Shown here: positions 54,588 through 64,000 of the stretch, in pieces | Numbering within the stretch: position 1 is the first letter of the stretch | How the letters are laid out: every line of letters starts with the position of its first letter | Notes under the pieces: model-generated | Database searches by the model: none | What the model was told of the DNA's origin: nothing | Seen by the model: only the letters and a program-made list of their open reading frames with translations | Made by a program: the position numbers and the translations under genes | Assembly (NCBI GenBank): GCA_000416275.1 | Contig: ASZJ01000160.1 | Span: 29,684-93,683, forward strand | Reading direction: 5' to 3' | DNA: 64,000 bases | DNA from: Osedax symbiont Rs1 | Lineage (GTDB): Bacteria; Pseudomonadota; Gammaproteobacteria; Pseudomonadales; Balneatricaceae

Positions 54588-54996
54588 AATATATTCCCCA
54601 TACTTTTATTTTTTTCAGCAATTATTTTCACGCAAAGTAAAATTAATGTCCAGTGCTTTAATTAAATACTTATAAAACAACGTGCGCTAGTGCGCATTGA
54701 TTATCAATAGTAGGAAGATAAGGACAAAAATGTCGTGTTCTGATTCAATAATTAGATAGTGTATGGGCCCATGCTTTGCCATAATAGCTCGCTGTTTACT
54801 CGAGGGATTGTGCTTGAATGCAAAGCTGGTTAATGGTCTATCGATTACCCACATAAAAAGTGCTAAATAGCCCCTGCCAGAGCAGAATTGTTGGTGTACT
54901 CCAACGGTTAAATTCGATGCTGGCAATGATTGTATATGTAGCGATTTTCAGCCTCTATTTGTGTATAGCTGAAAACTAATTATAAGAGATGTAAGA
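54588..54996. other. Divergent TRAP/RND intergenic region
   Basis: 409 bases without a credible gene. A short TGCGC-TAGT-GCGCA hairpin is near 54683-54696. Promoters for the TRAP operon (leftward) and the RND operon (rightward) should be here; none can be named with confidence. Confidence 0.4.
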
Positions 54997-56154
54997 ATGA
55001 ATAAATCGATAATGTTGGCTTTAGCGGTACTTGTTGCTCTCGGGTTGTGGATGATATCTGGATCGGAGACGAATGCGGATTCCAGTGAAGCTGTTAAAGA
55101 GCGGGAGCAGCCGCGACAATTAATGAAGGTTTCAGTGCTTGAATCAAGCATTGCAACAGTGCAGCGACTGGTGAGCGTTCAAGGACAAGTCGAGGCCAAC
55201 CGATCGATTCAAATCAAGGTTGAAGTGGATGGTCGCATCTCAAAACTACCGATCAAAGAGGGGCAGAGAATAGTCGCTGGTACATCTATTCTCACATTAT
55301 CTGCTGACTATCGATTGCAGCAGTTGTCAAAGGCAAAAGCGTTGTTAAGACAGGCTTACAGTGATTTGTCAGCTACCAAAAAACTTAAAAAGCGCGGTCT
55401 GATTGCCGGGAATCGATTGATTGCCGATCAAGCCAGTGTGCAAACTGCCAGGGCAGAGCTGGCGATGATTCAACATGAAGTTGATAGCGCTAAAGTTTTC
55501 GCACCTTTCAATGGGGTGTTAAATTCCAGAGTGGTAGAAATGGGTGCATACCTACAAAAAGGTGATGTGGTAGGTACTTTAGTGGATGACAGTGTCTTAA
55601 AAGTGACCGGGCAAGTGCCACAAAAAAATGTCGGTGATTTAAAAATACATGCAGCGGTGCAGATTAGTTTAAGTAATGGAGTAACGGCGGTCGGTAAACT
55701 GGAGTTTATCTCGCGAGTGGCAGATCCACTCACTCGCAGTTACCGAGTTGAAGTCTCTCTAGCAAACCCAGAGCTTAAAAGATGGATTGGTCTCACCGCT
55801 TCATTGCAGCTGCCACTAGGTGCAGAGCAAGGCCATTTACTACCCAGTTCAGTGTTAGGCTTGGGAGTTAATGGCGACTTAGAAGTAAAGTTAATAGACG
55901 CTAAAAACGCTGTCTATACCGTGCCCGTTACTTTAATAAGAACCGCTAAAGTAGGTTTTTGGCTGAAGGGTTTAGCGGCGCAGATTAAAGTCATTACCCA
56001 AGGGAAAGATTTTGTTAGCGATAGTGAAATTGTCGAACCTGTACTCGATACGCAGGCGCAGAAAGCACTCACAGCTGGCGATAGTACTCTGCAAAAGCAG
56101 CTGAGCTCTGCGGTTGTTGATACTGCAAATAGCCACTTAGCAGTGCAGGAGTAA
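54997..56154 (+). CDS. RND efflux periplasmic adaptor subunit
   Basis: 385 residues: N-terminal membrane anchor or uncleaved signal (about 4-22, IMLALAVLVALGLWMI), lipoyl-type domain (VQGQVEANRSIQIKVEVDGRI), helical hairpin (about 110-165), then barrel (VFAPFNGVLNSRVVEMGAYLQKG). It precedes the pump gene by four bases with coupled ribosome sites (GAG start site). No outer-membrane TolC gene accompanies it, so it may borrow the one of another locus. Confidence 0.93.
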   Translation: MNKSIMLALAVLVALGLWMISGSETNADSSEAVKEREQPRQLMKVSVLESSIATVQRLVSVQGQVEANRSIQIKVEVDGRISKLPIKEGQRIVAGTSILTLSADYRLQQLSKAKALLRQAYSDLSATKKLKKRGLIAGNRLIADQASVQTARAELAMIQHEVDSAKVFAPFNGVLNSRVVEMGAYLQKGDVVGTLVDDSVLKVTGQVPQKNVGDLKIHAAVQISLSNGVTAVGKLEFISRVADPLTRSYRVEVSLANPELKRWIGLTASLQLPLGAEQGHLLPSSVLGLGVNGDLEVKLIDAKNAVYTVPVTLIRTAKVGFWLKGLAAQIKVITQGKDFVSDSEIVEPVLDTQAQKALTAGDSTLQKQLSSAVVDTANSHLAVQE

Positions 56155-56158
56155 AGGG

Positions 56159-59100
56159 ATGATTAACGCAATTATTGCCGCGGCCATTGACCGGTCGCGC
56201 ACAGTCGTATTAGTGCTGGCGTTTATTTTAATCAGTGGCTATGCGGCCTATCAAGCGATACCTAAAGAAGCCGATCCCGATGTCGCCATTCCAATTATCT
56301 ATGTGTCTATATCATACAATGGAATCTCACCTGATGATGCAGTGCGGTTGCTGGTGCGGCCAATGGAAAAAGAGCTTAAGAGCATTGAGGGAGTAAAGGA
56401 GCTGCGATCGACAGGATCAGAGGGGCACGCATCAGTGGTGTTGGAATTTGAGGCCGGTTTTGATAATGAAAAAGCGATGGTGGATGTTCGAGAAAAAGTA
56501 GATATTGCAAAATCTGAACTGCCAGCCGGCGCAGATGAACCGAGCATTCACGAAGTGAACGTGGCGTTGTTTCCAGTGTTAAATATCGCTCTGTCCGGTA
56601 ATGTCTCTGAACGTGTGAAGCTTAAGGTAGCAAAAGATTTAAAAGAGCAGTTAGAGGGCGTAGAGGGAGTTTTAGAAGTTGAAATTGGTGGTGAACGTGA
56701 AGAGATGATGGAAATTATAGTCTCTCCTCAAGCGCTTGAAGCCTACCAGCTAGATTTTTCATCCATCGTTAATATAGTGTCGCAAAATAATCGCCTAGTC
56801 GCGGCAGGAGCCGTGGACACCGGTAGCGGTCGACAGGTGCTTAAGGTTCCTGGAGTGGTCGAAGATGTCGATGATATGTTGACCATGCCGATTAAAACAG
56901 CCAATGGCACAGTAGTAACGCTGGCGGATGTCGCCGAGATTCGGCTGACATTTAAAGACTCACAAGGCTATGCCAGAGTGAATGGCGAAGCGGCTTTAGT
57001 ATTGGAAGTGACCAAGCAAGTGGGCGCCAATATAATCGATACGATTGAAAAGATTCAGGTGATCGTTGCCGAGCGGCAAAAGGTCTGGCCAGCGGGCCTT
57101 AAGCACGACTATATTTTGGACCAATCCATACAAATAAAAGATATGCTTCGTGATCTGATGAATAACGTGCTTAGCGGGATAATATTGGTGATGGTGGTGG
57201 TGTTGGCGGCGATGGGGTTACGGGCTTCCGTACTAGTCGGCATTGCCATACCGGGATCTTTCCTGGCGAGTTTAATGATCCTCAATGCTATTGGCTTTAC
57301 CTTAAATATCGTAGTTCTGTTTAGTTTAATCTTAGTGGTGGGGATGCTGGTCGACGGTGCTATTGTGATCACCGAGTTAGCAGAGCGGCGTCAGAAACAG
57401 GGTCTGTCAGCCAAAGACGCTTTTAAGTACGCCTCCTCTCGTATGGCGTGGCCGGTGATTGCCGGGACGCTCACTACTTTGGTGGTGTTTATGCCGCTGA
57501 TGTTTTGGCCGGGGGTGATTGGCCAGTTCATGAAATATCTACCGGCAACGGTATTGGTCTGTCTGACCGCGTCTCTGTTTATGGCATTGATCTTTATCCC
57601 AGTACTGGGGGCGATCAGCGGTTCGAAAAAGAGTCAAAAAACCGACCAGCATGGAGAGTACGAACTGCCAGATGGGGGCTTTAATAAAAAATATCGCACT
57701 GTGCTGGGGCTGGCCCTCAACTGGCCGATAGCGACATTATTGATCACTTTGCTGTTCATTGGCTGCACCGGTTTTGCCTACACAAAGTTTGGTCAAGGGG
57801 TGGAGTTTTTCCCGGATGTTGAACCGGATATGGTATTGATAAACGTGCATGCTCGCGGAGAGTTATCGGTTGATGATAAAGATCGGTTGTTGCGCAAAGT
57901 AGAGGAGAAGGTGCAAAATATTAAGGGTTATAAGTCAATTTATGCGCGCAGTTATAAACAAAATCCCAGTGAAGATATCGTGGCGGTGATCCAATTCCAA
58001 TTGGATGATTGGGACGTCAGGAAAACCGCTACTGAAATTTTGCAGGAGATGGATGAAGCCACTAGAGATATCCCCGGTATAATGGTGGAAACTCGTAAAT
58101 CTGAAAGTGGTCCGGCATCCGGAAAACCGTTTGAGTTAGATGTCAGTGGTATACACAGTGACAAAATATTCCAAGCAGTCGCCGATATCCGTCAAGTGAT
58201 GGAAGAAGTGGGTGGTTTTGTCGGTATCGAAGATAATCGGCCACTGCCGGGCATAGAGTGGCGAATTAATGTTGATCGGGCAGAGGCAGCGCGCTTTGGC
58301 GCCAATGTAGCAGTCGTCGGCGAGGCGGTTAAAATGATTACTAATGGCATTAAACTGACCGACTATCGACCTGAAACAGCGGATGATGAAGTCGATATAC
58401 GGCTGCGTTTTCCCAAAGACCAGCGCAACCTAGATCAGCTAATGCAATTACAGCTACTGACTAGCAATGGCTTAGTGCCGTTAAGCAACTTTGTGACCCT
58501 GCAACCGGCGATGAAAACTGGCGAAATAAATCGTACCGATTCGCGGCGGGTGATTACCATTAAATCTGACATTGCAGAGGGAGTGCTAGCTAACGAAAAA
58601 GTACAGCAAATGGAAAAACGCTTGTCAGCTCTTAAATTCGATCAACAAATCAGACTTGAATTTAAAGGAGAAGACGAACAAGAAAAAGAAACCGGGGCGT
58701 TTTTAAGTAAAGCTTTTTCGATTGCTATTTTCATGATGTTTTTAATTTTAGTCACCCAATTTAATAACATTTATCAGGCATTTCTAGTCTTGTCAGCGAT
58801 TGTCTTTTCCACGGCAGGGGTGCTGTTAGGTTTGATGATCACCGCCCAGCCTTTTGGTATAGTGATGGGTGGGGTAGGTATTATAGCCTTGGCAGGGATA
58901 GTCGTTAACAACAATATTGTATTGATTGATTGTTATAACGATTTAAGAAAACAAGGTTTTAAGCCCTATGATGCGGCTTTATACACCGGCAGTATTCGCA
59001 TGCGACCGGTGCTGTTAACGGCGATCACCACCGTATTAGGTTTAATGCCGATGGTGTTGGCCATGAATATAGACTTGATTGACCGCTCCATTAGCTTCGG

Positions 59101-59296
59101 TGCGCCTTCAACACAGTGGTGGACACAGTTGTCTAGTACTATTGCTGGCGGCTTAAGCTTTGCCACAGTACTGACCTTGTTTTTAACGCCTTGCCTGTTG
59201 GTGATAGGTGAAAAACGCTGGTTTAGCCGGTGGCGTAAAAAACCACCAGTAGATGTCGTCTGTACTCAGCTTGATACTGAATCAGTAGCTGCATAA
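56159..59296 (+). CDS. RND efflux pump inner-membrane permease (HAE1-like)
   Basis: 1045 residues, the standard RND length, with two large periplasmic loops and 12 spans. Recognisable are RPMEKELKSIEGVKEL, FNNE-free GMLVDGAIVITELAERRQ in the TM4 proton relay region (LVDGA where LVDDA is usual), and GGVGIIALAGIVVNNNIVLID. AGGAG ribosome site. With the adaptor it forms a probable drug, solvent or metabolite efflux system; substrate not predictable. Confidence 0.94.
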   Translation: MINAIIAAAIDRSRTVVLVLAFILISGYAAYQAIPKEADPDVAIPIIYVSISYNGISPDDAVRLLVRPMEKELKSIEGVKELRSTGSEGHASVVLEFEAGFDNEKAMVDVREKVDIAKSELPAGADEPSIHEVNVALFPVLNIALSGNVSERVKLKVAKDLKEQLEGVEGVLEVEIGGEREEMMEIIVSPQALEAYQLDFSSIVNIVSQNNRLVAAGAVDTGSGRQVLKVPGVVEDVDDMLTMPIKTANGTVVTLADVAEIRLTFKDSQGYARVNGEAALVLEVTKQVGANIIDTIEKIQVIVAERQKVWPAGLKHDYILDQSIQIKDMLRDLMNNVLSGIILVMVVVLAAMGLRASVLVGIAIPGSFLASLMILNAIGFTLNIVVLFSLILVVGMLVDGAIVITELAERRQKQGLSAKDAFKYASSRMAWPVIAGTLTTLVVFMPLMFWPGVIGQFMKYLPATVLVCLTASLFMALIFIPVLGAISGSKKSQKTDQHGEYELPDGGFNKKYRTVLGLALNWPIATLLITLLFIGCTGFAYTKFGQGVEFFPDVEPDMVLINVHARGELSVDDKDRLLRKVEEKVQNIKGYKSIYARSYKQNPSEDIVAVIQFQLDDWDVRKTATEILQEMDEATRDIPGIMVETRKSESGPASGKPFELDVSGIHSDKIFQAVADIRQVMEEVGGFVGIEDNRPLPGIEWRINVDRAEAARFGANVAVVGEAVKMITNGIKLTDYRPETADDEVDIRLRFPKDQRNLDQLMQLQLLTSNGLVPLSNFVTLQPAMKTGEINRTDSRRVITIKSDIAEGVLANEKVQQMEKRLSALKFDQQIRLEFKGEDEQEKETGAFLSKAFSIAIFMMFLILVTQFNNIYQAFLVLSAIVFSTAGVLLGLMITAQPFGIVMGGVGIIALAGIVVNNNIVLIDCYNDLRKQGFKPYDAALYTGSIRMRPVLLTAITTVLGLMPMVLAMNIDLIDRSISFGAPSTQWWTQLSSTIAGGLSFATVLTLFLTPCLLVIGEKRWFSRWRKKPPVDVVCTQLDTESVAA

Positions 59297-59845
59297 TCAT
59301 CGATATTTAAATTTCACGGTCTGCTTGACAAGCCAATAATAGCCGGTTATTCGACGGTGAATGCTTAGCTCAGTCGCACAGGCTCCATCTATACAGGGCG
59401 TGTGCGACACGCTTAGTGGTTTCTAAGCCAGTATTATCTTTTTTGCTAAAAAAGCATGCGGGAACTCCCGGTAAATTCGTTATACTTGCGCTCTTGGTTT
59501 TTAAACTTAAGCTTTAACCTGAATCAGTGGCTTTAGAGTGGATGCAGGGCGTAATCTATTGGCTTTACAGCACGTCTTTTGAAAAATATTAGCGTTACTC
59601 TCGGGTTCAGTGAATTGTTTTCAAACGGTTATGAAATCAGTAGCTTATGTTAAGTGCCGCGAGCAAATCACCGCTCCGGATTTAACTGATCAGCGATAGT
59701 TTTTATTTAAATAGCACAAATTAAACCAGTACCGGTAGTAGTCTGTTGTACAATATTCAGCTGTAGATGGTTTAACTAGTTTTCAGCGAGAGACTAAACC
59801 TAGGTATTGGTCGATAGATGATGACTAAATAGGTAGCAGTATTCA
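59297..59845. other. Intergenic region with degenerate family-1 repeat
   Basis: 549 bases. It has a GTCGCACA/TGTGCGAC 8-bp stem with a 20-base loop at 59373-59408 (no T-run, may still aid termination after the RND operon), and a decayed family-1 copy listed separately. No credible frame. Confidence 0.5.
59516..59616 (+). repeat. Degenerate family-1 repeat
   Basis: AACCTGAATCAGTGGCTTTA, then GAGTGGATGCAGGGCGTAAT and TTTTGAAAAATATTAGC match the left two-thirds of the copy at 24271 with several changes. The right end is not recognisable. Confidence 0.6.
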
Positions 59846-61318
59846 ATGACTAAATATAAATATCCCCCCCTTCTTTATGCGTTTAGCTGTTTGGCGATCT
59901 ATAGCGGCGCTGTCGATGCGAGTCTTAGTGACTTATTTAAAGATGACAGCGGCAGTACTAATTGGCAGCATTTAGCCAATTGGACCAGTGGCTCTTTAAT
60001 TATCGTGCTAGCAGTGGTTATTGCCAGTCTAATTATTGCCCAGCGCAGAGTCGGTAAATCTAACCAGCAGTTACGTACTATCAGGGTAGAGTTGGAAGAT
60101 CGGGTGATAGAGCGAACCGCTACTTTAGATTTTGCCAATCAAAAACTGACTGAAGCCAATCAATTATTAGAAGTTGAAGTCGATGAACACTTGGCTACTA
60201 GTGGCCAATTGATAGTGTCAGAATCATATATAAAAAGCATACTTGCCTCGATGCCTCTGGTATTGGTCAGTTTAGATGCACAGGGCAATGTGACCCAGTG
60301 GAATCAGCAAGCGGAAGAACTCTCCGGGATTGCAGCGACATCGGCGATTGGCAAAAATTTATGGAAAGTATTTCCTGAAATCGTACTAACTTGGCAGCAA
60401 GTAAAGCAAGTGATGGCTGAAGGTGAAACATTTACCTACCCTCATCGCCAGCGGGGGATACACTATTATGATGTCACTTTATACCCTTTGAAAGGCGCTG
60501 ATGAACAGGGCGTGGTGATTCTAGTTAACGATGTATCTAAGCAAAAACAAGCTGAAAACATGCTTACTCACAATGAGAAAATATCATCTATGACCGAGTT
60601 GGCATCTGCAATGGCGCATGATATCAACACCCCTTTACAGGGAATGCTCTTAGATTTGCAAAGCTTTCAACAACTACTCTCTAGGCAAGAGCCCCATAAA
60701 GAAGTAAGTCCAGAAAATGTGACTAAACTTAACAACTTGTTAGCAGACGCGTCCGCAAGGGCAGCTAAAGTCGGCTCGATTGTTAAAAACTTATTAAGCT
60801 TCGCCAGGGGACGTACTGAGAAAAAGCAGGATCAGCAGTTGGCTGTGTTACTAGACAATGCAGTAATGCTGGCAGCGGATATGTTAGTTTTGCCGAGTGA
60901 TTTAAAATTTAGTGAGATCAAAATTATCCGCAACTACCAGAAGCAGTTGCCTCTGTTAAGTTGCTACCCTACAGAATTACAGCAAGTGTTTTTGAATGTG
61001 ATTCGTCACGCTTGCTATGCCTTTGCAGACCTGTCAAATGCTGTTAAACCCTGTATTAAATTGAGCATAGTTCAAGACCTTGACAGTTTGTGGATAACTC
61101 TGGGGCACAACGGGGCCCTGCTCAGTGAAGAGGAACAAGTCAGTATCTTTGAGCCTTCTCTGAGCGTGATATTACCGCAGCGGGATGTCGATTCGAAAAA
61201 ACGGCTGTCTTTCTCTAATTTCATCATCACTGATCAGCATCAAGGGCAAATGGCGGTCACTTCAGATATGGAGCATGGCACAAAATTTCATATACAGCTG
61301 ATGTTACCGACAGATTAA
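59846..61318 (+). CDS. PAS-domain sensor histidine kinase-like protein with degenerate ATPase domain
   Basis: 490 residues: N-terminal signal or membrane segment, TM about 47-65, coiled coil 70-120, PAS about 128-230 and HisKA with His258 in ASAMAHDINTPLQG. The HATPase-like region (about 330-490) departs from the consensus. The N-box Asn is His388 (NVIRHACYAF). The G1 DxGxG is HNGAL with His421. The glycine-rich G2 loop is absent (KKRLSFSNFIITDQ). It probably cannot bind or use ATP normally. No response regulator is adjacent. tmcA follows after 29 bases. Confidence 0.85.
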   Translation: MTKYKYPPLLYAFSCLAIYSGAVDASLSDLFKDDSGSTNWQHLANWTSGSLIIVLAVVIASLIIAQRRVGKSNQQLRTIRVELEDRVIERTATLDFANQKLTEANQLLEVEVDEHLATSGQLIVSESYIKSILASMPLVLVSLDAQGNVTQWNQQAEELSGIAATSAIGKNLWKVFPEIVLTWQQVKQVMAEGETFTYPHRQRGIHYYDVTLYPLKGADEQGVVILVNDVSKQKQAENMLTHNEKISSMTELASAMAHDINTPLQGMLLDLQSFQQLLSRQEPHKEVSPENVTKLNNLLADASARAAKVGSIVKNLLSFARGRTEKKQDQQLAVLLDNAVMLAADMLVLPSDLKFSEIKIIRNYQKQLPLLSCYPTELQQVFLNVIRHACYAFADLSNAVKPCIKLSIVQDLDSLWITLGHNGALLSEEEQVSIFEPSLSVILPQRDVDSKKRLSFSNFIITDQHQGQMAVTSDMEHGTKFHIQLMLPTD

Positions 61319-61353
61319 TGATATTTGATTGATGGTGAGTATCAAAGGTGGTG

Positions 61354-63600
61354 TTGCAGTTGAATTTTGAATATCTGTATGCCCAATGTGAAAAAATAGC
61401 ACTCAGTCATCGTCACCGTCAGATACTATGGTTGTCCGGAGAGCAAGCATGGTGCTATCGACAACTGCAACGGTTGAAAAAACAGCTACTGCAGAAAAAT
61501 AGCCTCGCGGTGTTCAGTGAGTCGGTATTGACAAAATTTTTCAACCCTTTGGCACATGCTGCGATTTGCCAGCGGCAGATATTGCCCAATCAATGTAATA
61601 AACAACTAGGCCATGAGTATCAAAGCATCGTCTTCGATGGCTACAGTGGCTTTAACCCCGATCATTTAGCGCAAGTTTGTGGCACGTTAACTGCCGGTGG
61701 AGTGTTGGTCCTAATCACAGCAAATTTAGCTGATTGGCAGTCTTGGGATGACCCTGAAATTGACAAATTATGGGTGCAGCCCTATACAAAAGCAGATGTT
61801 ACTCGGTACTTTTTAAGCTGGCTGCAACAGTGCTTGCTGGCAGATACGCAGATTGCTGTTTTTTCAGAAAACGCTGCTGCACTTCCAGCTAAATATCAGA
61901 TTTCAGTGCGAATGCCGGTAGTGATCGCTAAAACACCCCCAGCGAATGACTTAGTAACAGTGAACCCGCTGGCAATAAGTCGACAAAAAAGCTTGGTAGA
62001 GGATTGCTGTGCGTACTTGCTGGGTAATTCAAGCGCGCATCTGGTCTTAACCGCGCAGCGAGGTCGGGGCAAGTCAGCAGCACTAGGGTTGCTGATTAAA
62101 GAGATTAGTGCAAAGACTAACAGTGCTAAAAGTTTCTACCTCACCTCATCAGACGCCTTGGCAGTCAGACAAGTACAACAGTTTTGTGGCTTTGATTTAG
62201 CCTACGTGACACCTGATCAGCTACTGACAAACAGCAAAAAAATTGACCGTAGTGGATTGTTGATTATTGATGAGGCAGCGAGCATCAGCGTGGAGGTACT
62301 GGTCGCTTTGACAGACAGATTTTGCCAAATTGTATTTTGTACCACTACGCAGGGATACGAGGGCACAGGACAAGGTTTTTCGCTGCGGTTTTTGGCTTAT
62401 TTACAAGAACAGCAATCGGCATATAAGCACTGTTGTTTACAGCAACCGATACGTTGGGCAGAGCATGACCCGTTGGAAAGCTGGCTTGATAAACTGACTT
62501 TAGCTTATAGTGAACTAATTCCAATCGCAGTAGTTGATCCTCTTGCGCCGGTGGCGAAAGATTGGACCATCCATAAAATTAGCTCGAAACAACTTATCGA
62601 CAACCCAGTAAAATTACAGCAGCTAATGGTCTTGCTCTCTCAAGCGCACTATCGAACCTCCGCCAGTGATTTTAGGATTATTCTCGATAGCCCCAATATG
62701 CATGTATGGGTCGCTGCTGTAAATCAAAAAATTGTCGCGGTCTGTGTCGTTGCCGAGGAGGGTGCAGTTGCACACTTTAGCGAGGATTCTCAAGGTATGT
62801 CGGGTGCTGAGCTAGCTCTTGCTATGTACCGAGGACAGCGCAGACCTAGAGGAAACCTAGTGCCACAAATTTTGATCGCTCAGGAGGGGTATTTAGCAGC
62901 GCAAAGTATTAAAGTTGCCAGAGTAGTGCGCATCGCCACTCAGTCTTCCTACCGGCGTAAGGGGATTGCACAGCAGCTGATCAAGAGTATACAAAACTGG
63001 GCAGTGGAACACGATCATGATTTTTTAGCGGCAAGCTTTGCTTCTAATGATCAGCTGTTGAAATTTTGGCAGCAGCAAGACTTTTCCCTGGTAAGGTTCG
63101 GCAACCAGCTAGATAAGATAACCGCAAGCTACAGTGCTTTGGTTTTAAAGCCGCTCAGTAAAAAGAGCAATCCACTGTATCAAGAATTACGCGCTAGTTT
63201 TCATTTTAGATTATCATTTCAAAGGCACCGTATCTTCAACCGAGAAATGGCACTTTACCAGTATCAGTGCAAGACCTACAACGCAATGTCTCAGGAAGAA
63301 TATCTAAGCATCAATCCCGGCTACCTACATTGGTGTCGGGAGCAGCTGGATAGCTTCGCACATTTTCATCGCCCTTTTGAAAGCGTCGGTTATATTTTAT
63401 TGTTTATATTACGAAGGTCTCCTGAATATTGGGATGAGTCAGTGCTAAGCTCCACATCAAGAGCTTTATTGCAGGACTATTTTATTAATACAAAACCGTT
63501 AGAGAGTATTTACGCGGAGTATAAATTGAGTGGTTATAAATCGTTAATCAAAATAATGCGCAATATCATCAAAGAAATATTACTGCAATTTCATGTATAA
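61354..63600 (+). CDS. tmcA: tRNA(Met) cytidine acetyltransferase TmcA
   Basis: Makes N4-acetylcytidine at the wobble base of elongator tRNA-Met, using ATP and acetyl-CoA. About 748 residues. An N-terminal domain (1-200), RNA-helicase module with Walker A AQRGRGKSA (about 234-242) and LLIIDEAAS (302-310), and a GNAT domain with RIATQSSYRRKGIAQQLI (about 526-543). The start is unclear: TTG 61354 stands five bases after AAAGG, and GTG 61348 or 61351 are in frame. Confidence 0.93.
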   Translation: MQLNFEYLYAQCEKIALSHRHRQILWLSGEQAWCYRQLQRLKKQLLQKNSLAVFSESVLTKFFNPLAHAAICQRQILPNQCNKQLGHEYQSIVFDGYSGFNPDHLAQVCGTLTAGGVLVLITANLADWQSWDDPEIDKLWVQPYTKADVTRYFLSWLQQCLLADTQIAVFSENAAALPAKYQISVRMPVVIAKTPPANDLVTVNPLAISRQKSLVEDCCAYLLGNSSAHLVLTAQRGRGKSAALGLLIKEISAKTNSAKSFYLTSSDALAVRQVQQFCGFDLAYVTPDQLLTNSKKIDRSGLLIIDEAASISVEVLVALTDRFCQIVFCTTTQGYEGTGQGFSLRFLAYLQEQQSAYKHCCLQQPIRWAEHDPLESWLDKLTLAYSELIPIAVVDPLAPVAKDWTIHKISSKQLIDNPVKLQQLMVLLSQAHYRTSASDFRIILDSPNMHVWVAAVNQKIVAVCVVAEEGAVAHFSEDSQGMSGAELALAMYRGQRRPRGNLVPQILIAQEGYLAAQSIKVARVVRIATQSSYRRKGIAQQLIKSIQNWAVEHDHDFLAASFASNDQLLKFWQQQDFSLVRFGNQLDKITASYSALVLKPLSKKSNPLYQELRASFHFRLSFQRHRIFNREMALYQYQCKTYNAMSQEEYLSINPGYLHWCREQLDSFAHFHRPFESVGYILLFILRRSPEYWDESVLSSTSRALLQDYFINTKPLESIYAEYKLSGYKSLIKIMRNIIKEILLQFHV

Positions 63601-63750
63601 ATTTGGCTAAACCTACCATGCCCTACAAACAATGGCTGGAGCTATAGCAGCAGAGTGTGATGGCAAGGAGAAGAGAGCTTGTGTAGAGTGTCGCCGAGCA
63701 GTCAGTACTGTCGGCTAATATTTTTAAGAAATAGAGGTCAAGTAAAAAAT
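63601..63750. other. Short tmcA-DUF3820 gap
   Basis: The reading frame of the downstream gene is open upstream to 63679, but no start there has a ribosome site. GAGG at 63733-63736 lies thirteen bases before the chosen ATG, a long spacing. Confidence 0.4.
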
Positions 63751-63963
63751 ATGGACTTAAAGCCCGAACATTTAAAAAAAATAGCCACTATGAAAATGCC
63801 TTTTGGAAAATACGCAGGCAGAGTACTGATTGATTTGCCGGAGCCTTATGTCTGCTGGTTCGAAAAAAAGGGCTTTCCCAAAGGAGAGTTAGGGGAGTTG
63901 ATGGGAGCTTTATACGTTATTAAATTAAATGGTTTAGAAGCGCTAATTCGCCCTTTTCGCTAA
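63751..63963 (+). CDS. DUF3820 (QSregVF-like) small protein
   Basis: About 70 residues, MDLKPEHLKKI at the start then the family core MPFGKYAGRVLIDLPEPYVCWFEKKGFPKGELGELMG. Members are widespread in gammaproteobacteria; some are called quorum-sensing-regulated virulence factors in Pseudomonas, although the biochemical function is not known to me. ATG 63751 fits the family length; an upstream start at 63679 would add 24 low-complexity residues. Confidence 0.82.
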   Translation: MDLKPEHLKKIATMKMPFGKYAGRVLIDLPEPYVCWFEKKGFPKGELGELMGALYVIKLNGLEALIRPFR

Positions 63964-63985
63964 GTTTTATTCAAGTTATAAAACC

Positions 63986-64000
63986 ACGTCCTGAGGACGT
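63986..64000 (+). terminator. Probable terminator stem, cut by window end
   Basis: ACGTCC-TGA-GGACGT, a perfect 6-bp stem right after the DUF3820 gene. A T-run would fall beyond the window. Confidence 0.55.

Overview
The window reads as chromosome of a free-living, probably marine, gammaproteobacterium near the Pseudomonadales/Cellvibrionales. Reasons: a HexR-controlled Entner-Doudoroff (ED) cluster, a GacS/BarA-type hybrid kinase, MotY, RNase T, TmcA, YqcC and a MetR-type regulator, plus an argF-grxD-peroxiredoxin-rnt-motY-argG order that I recall from Pseudomonas. A complete mevalonate pathway is unusual for this class, although some marine gammaproteobacteria and Legionella/Coxiella have one. 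Species placement is inference.

Layout. 1-11.6 kb: central sugar metabolism. A 5'-truncated IclR regulator is followed by zwf-pgl-eda (minus), hexR, gapA-pyk (minus), edd, a decayed glucokinase gene and a YeaD-type mutarotase. HexR-like boxes lie before zwf, hexR and gapA/edd. 11.8-17.9 kb: an EAL/HDOD signalling protein, a GacS/BarA-like kinase and a gene-poor, repeat-rich stretch with a transposase scrap. 17.9-24 kb: NAD-dependent formate dehydrogenase fdsGBA-fdhD-fdsD (minus). 24-24.8 kb: a cluster of small mobile elements. 24.8-30.7 kb: acyl-CoA thioesterase, class II DAHP synthase-yqcC-DUF3549, metR and argF. 31-35.7 kb: grxD, peroxiredoxin, rnt, motY, argG. 36-42.3 kb: a type I secretion set (ABC, HlyD, TolC) with a LuxR regulator but no visible substrate. 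42.3-50.9 kb: a tightly packed mevalonate operon (HMG-CoA reductase, type 2 IPP isomerase, HMG-CoA synthase, two GHMP kinases, diphosphomevalonate decarboxylase) ending in DNA polymerase II. 51-54.6 kb: a TRAP transporter (minus). 55-59.3 kb: an RND efflux pair. 59.8-64 kb: a PAS sensor protein with a degenerate ATPase domain, tmcA and a DUF3820 protein.

How it fits together. Glucose-6-phosphate would flow through zwf, pgl, edd and eda to pyruvate and glyceraldehyde-3-phosphate, then through gapA and pyk, all apparently under HexR. Glucokinase is a relic, so hexose phosphate must come from another enzyme or transport route. Formate can supply NADH. Acetyl-CoA feeds isoprenoids through the mevalonate route.

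Two families of short non-coding mobile elements are scattered through the intergenic DNA. One has about 163 bp units with 20-bp inverted ends. The other has GAGACCTCTGCATAAC ends and makes 5-bp target duplications; some copies sit directly on stop codons. I found no CRISPR array, rRNA, tRNA, prophage or recognisable defence island, and nothing I would defend as an entirely new multi-gene system. The most unusual material is the repeat families, the tandem repeats before hexR, the glk relic, the degenerate kinase and the terminators placed directly before argG and the HMG-CoA reductase gene.
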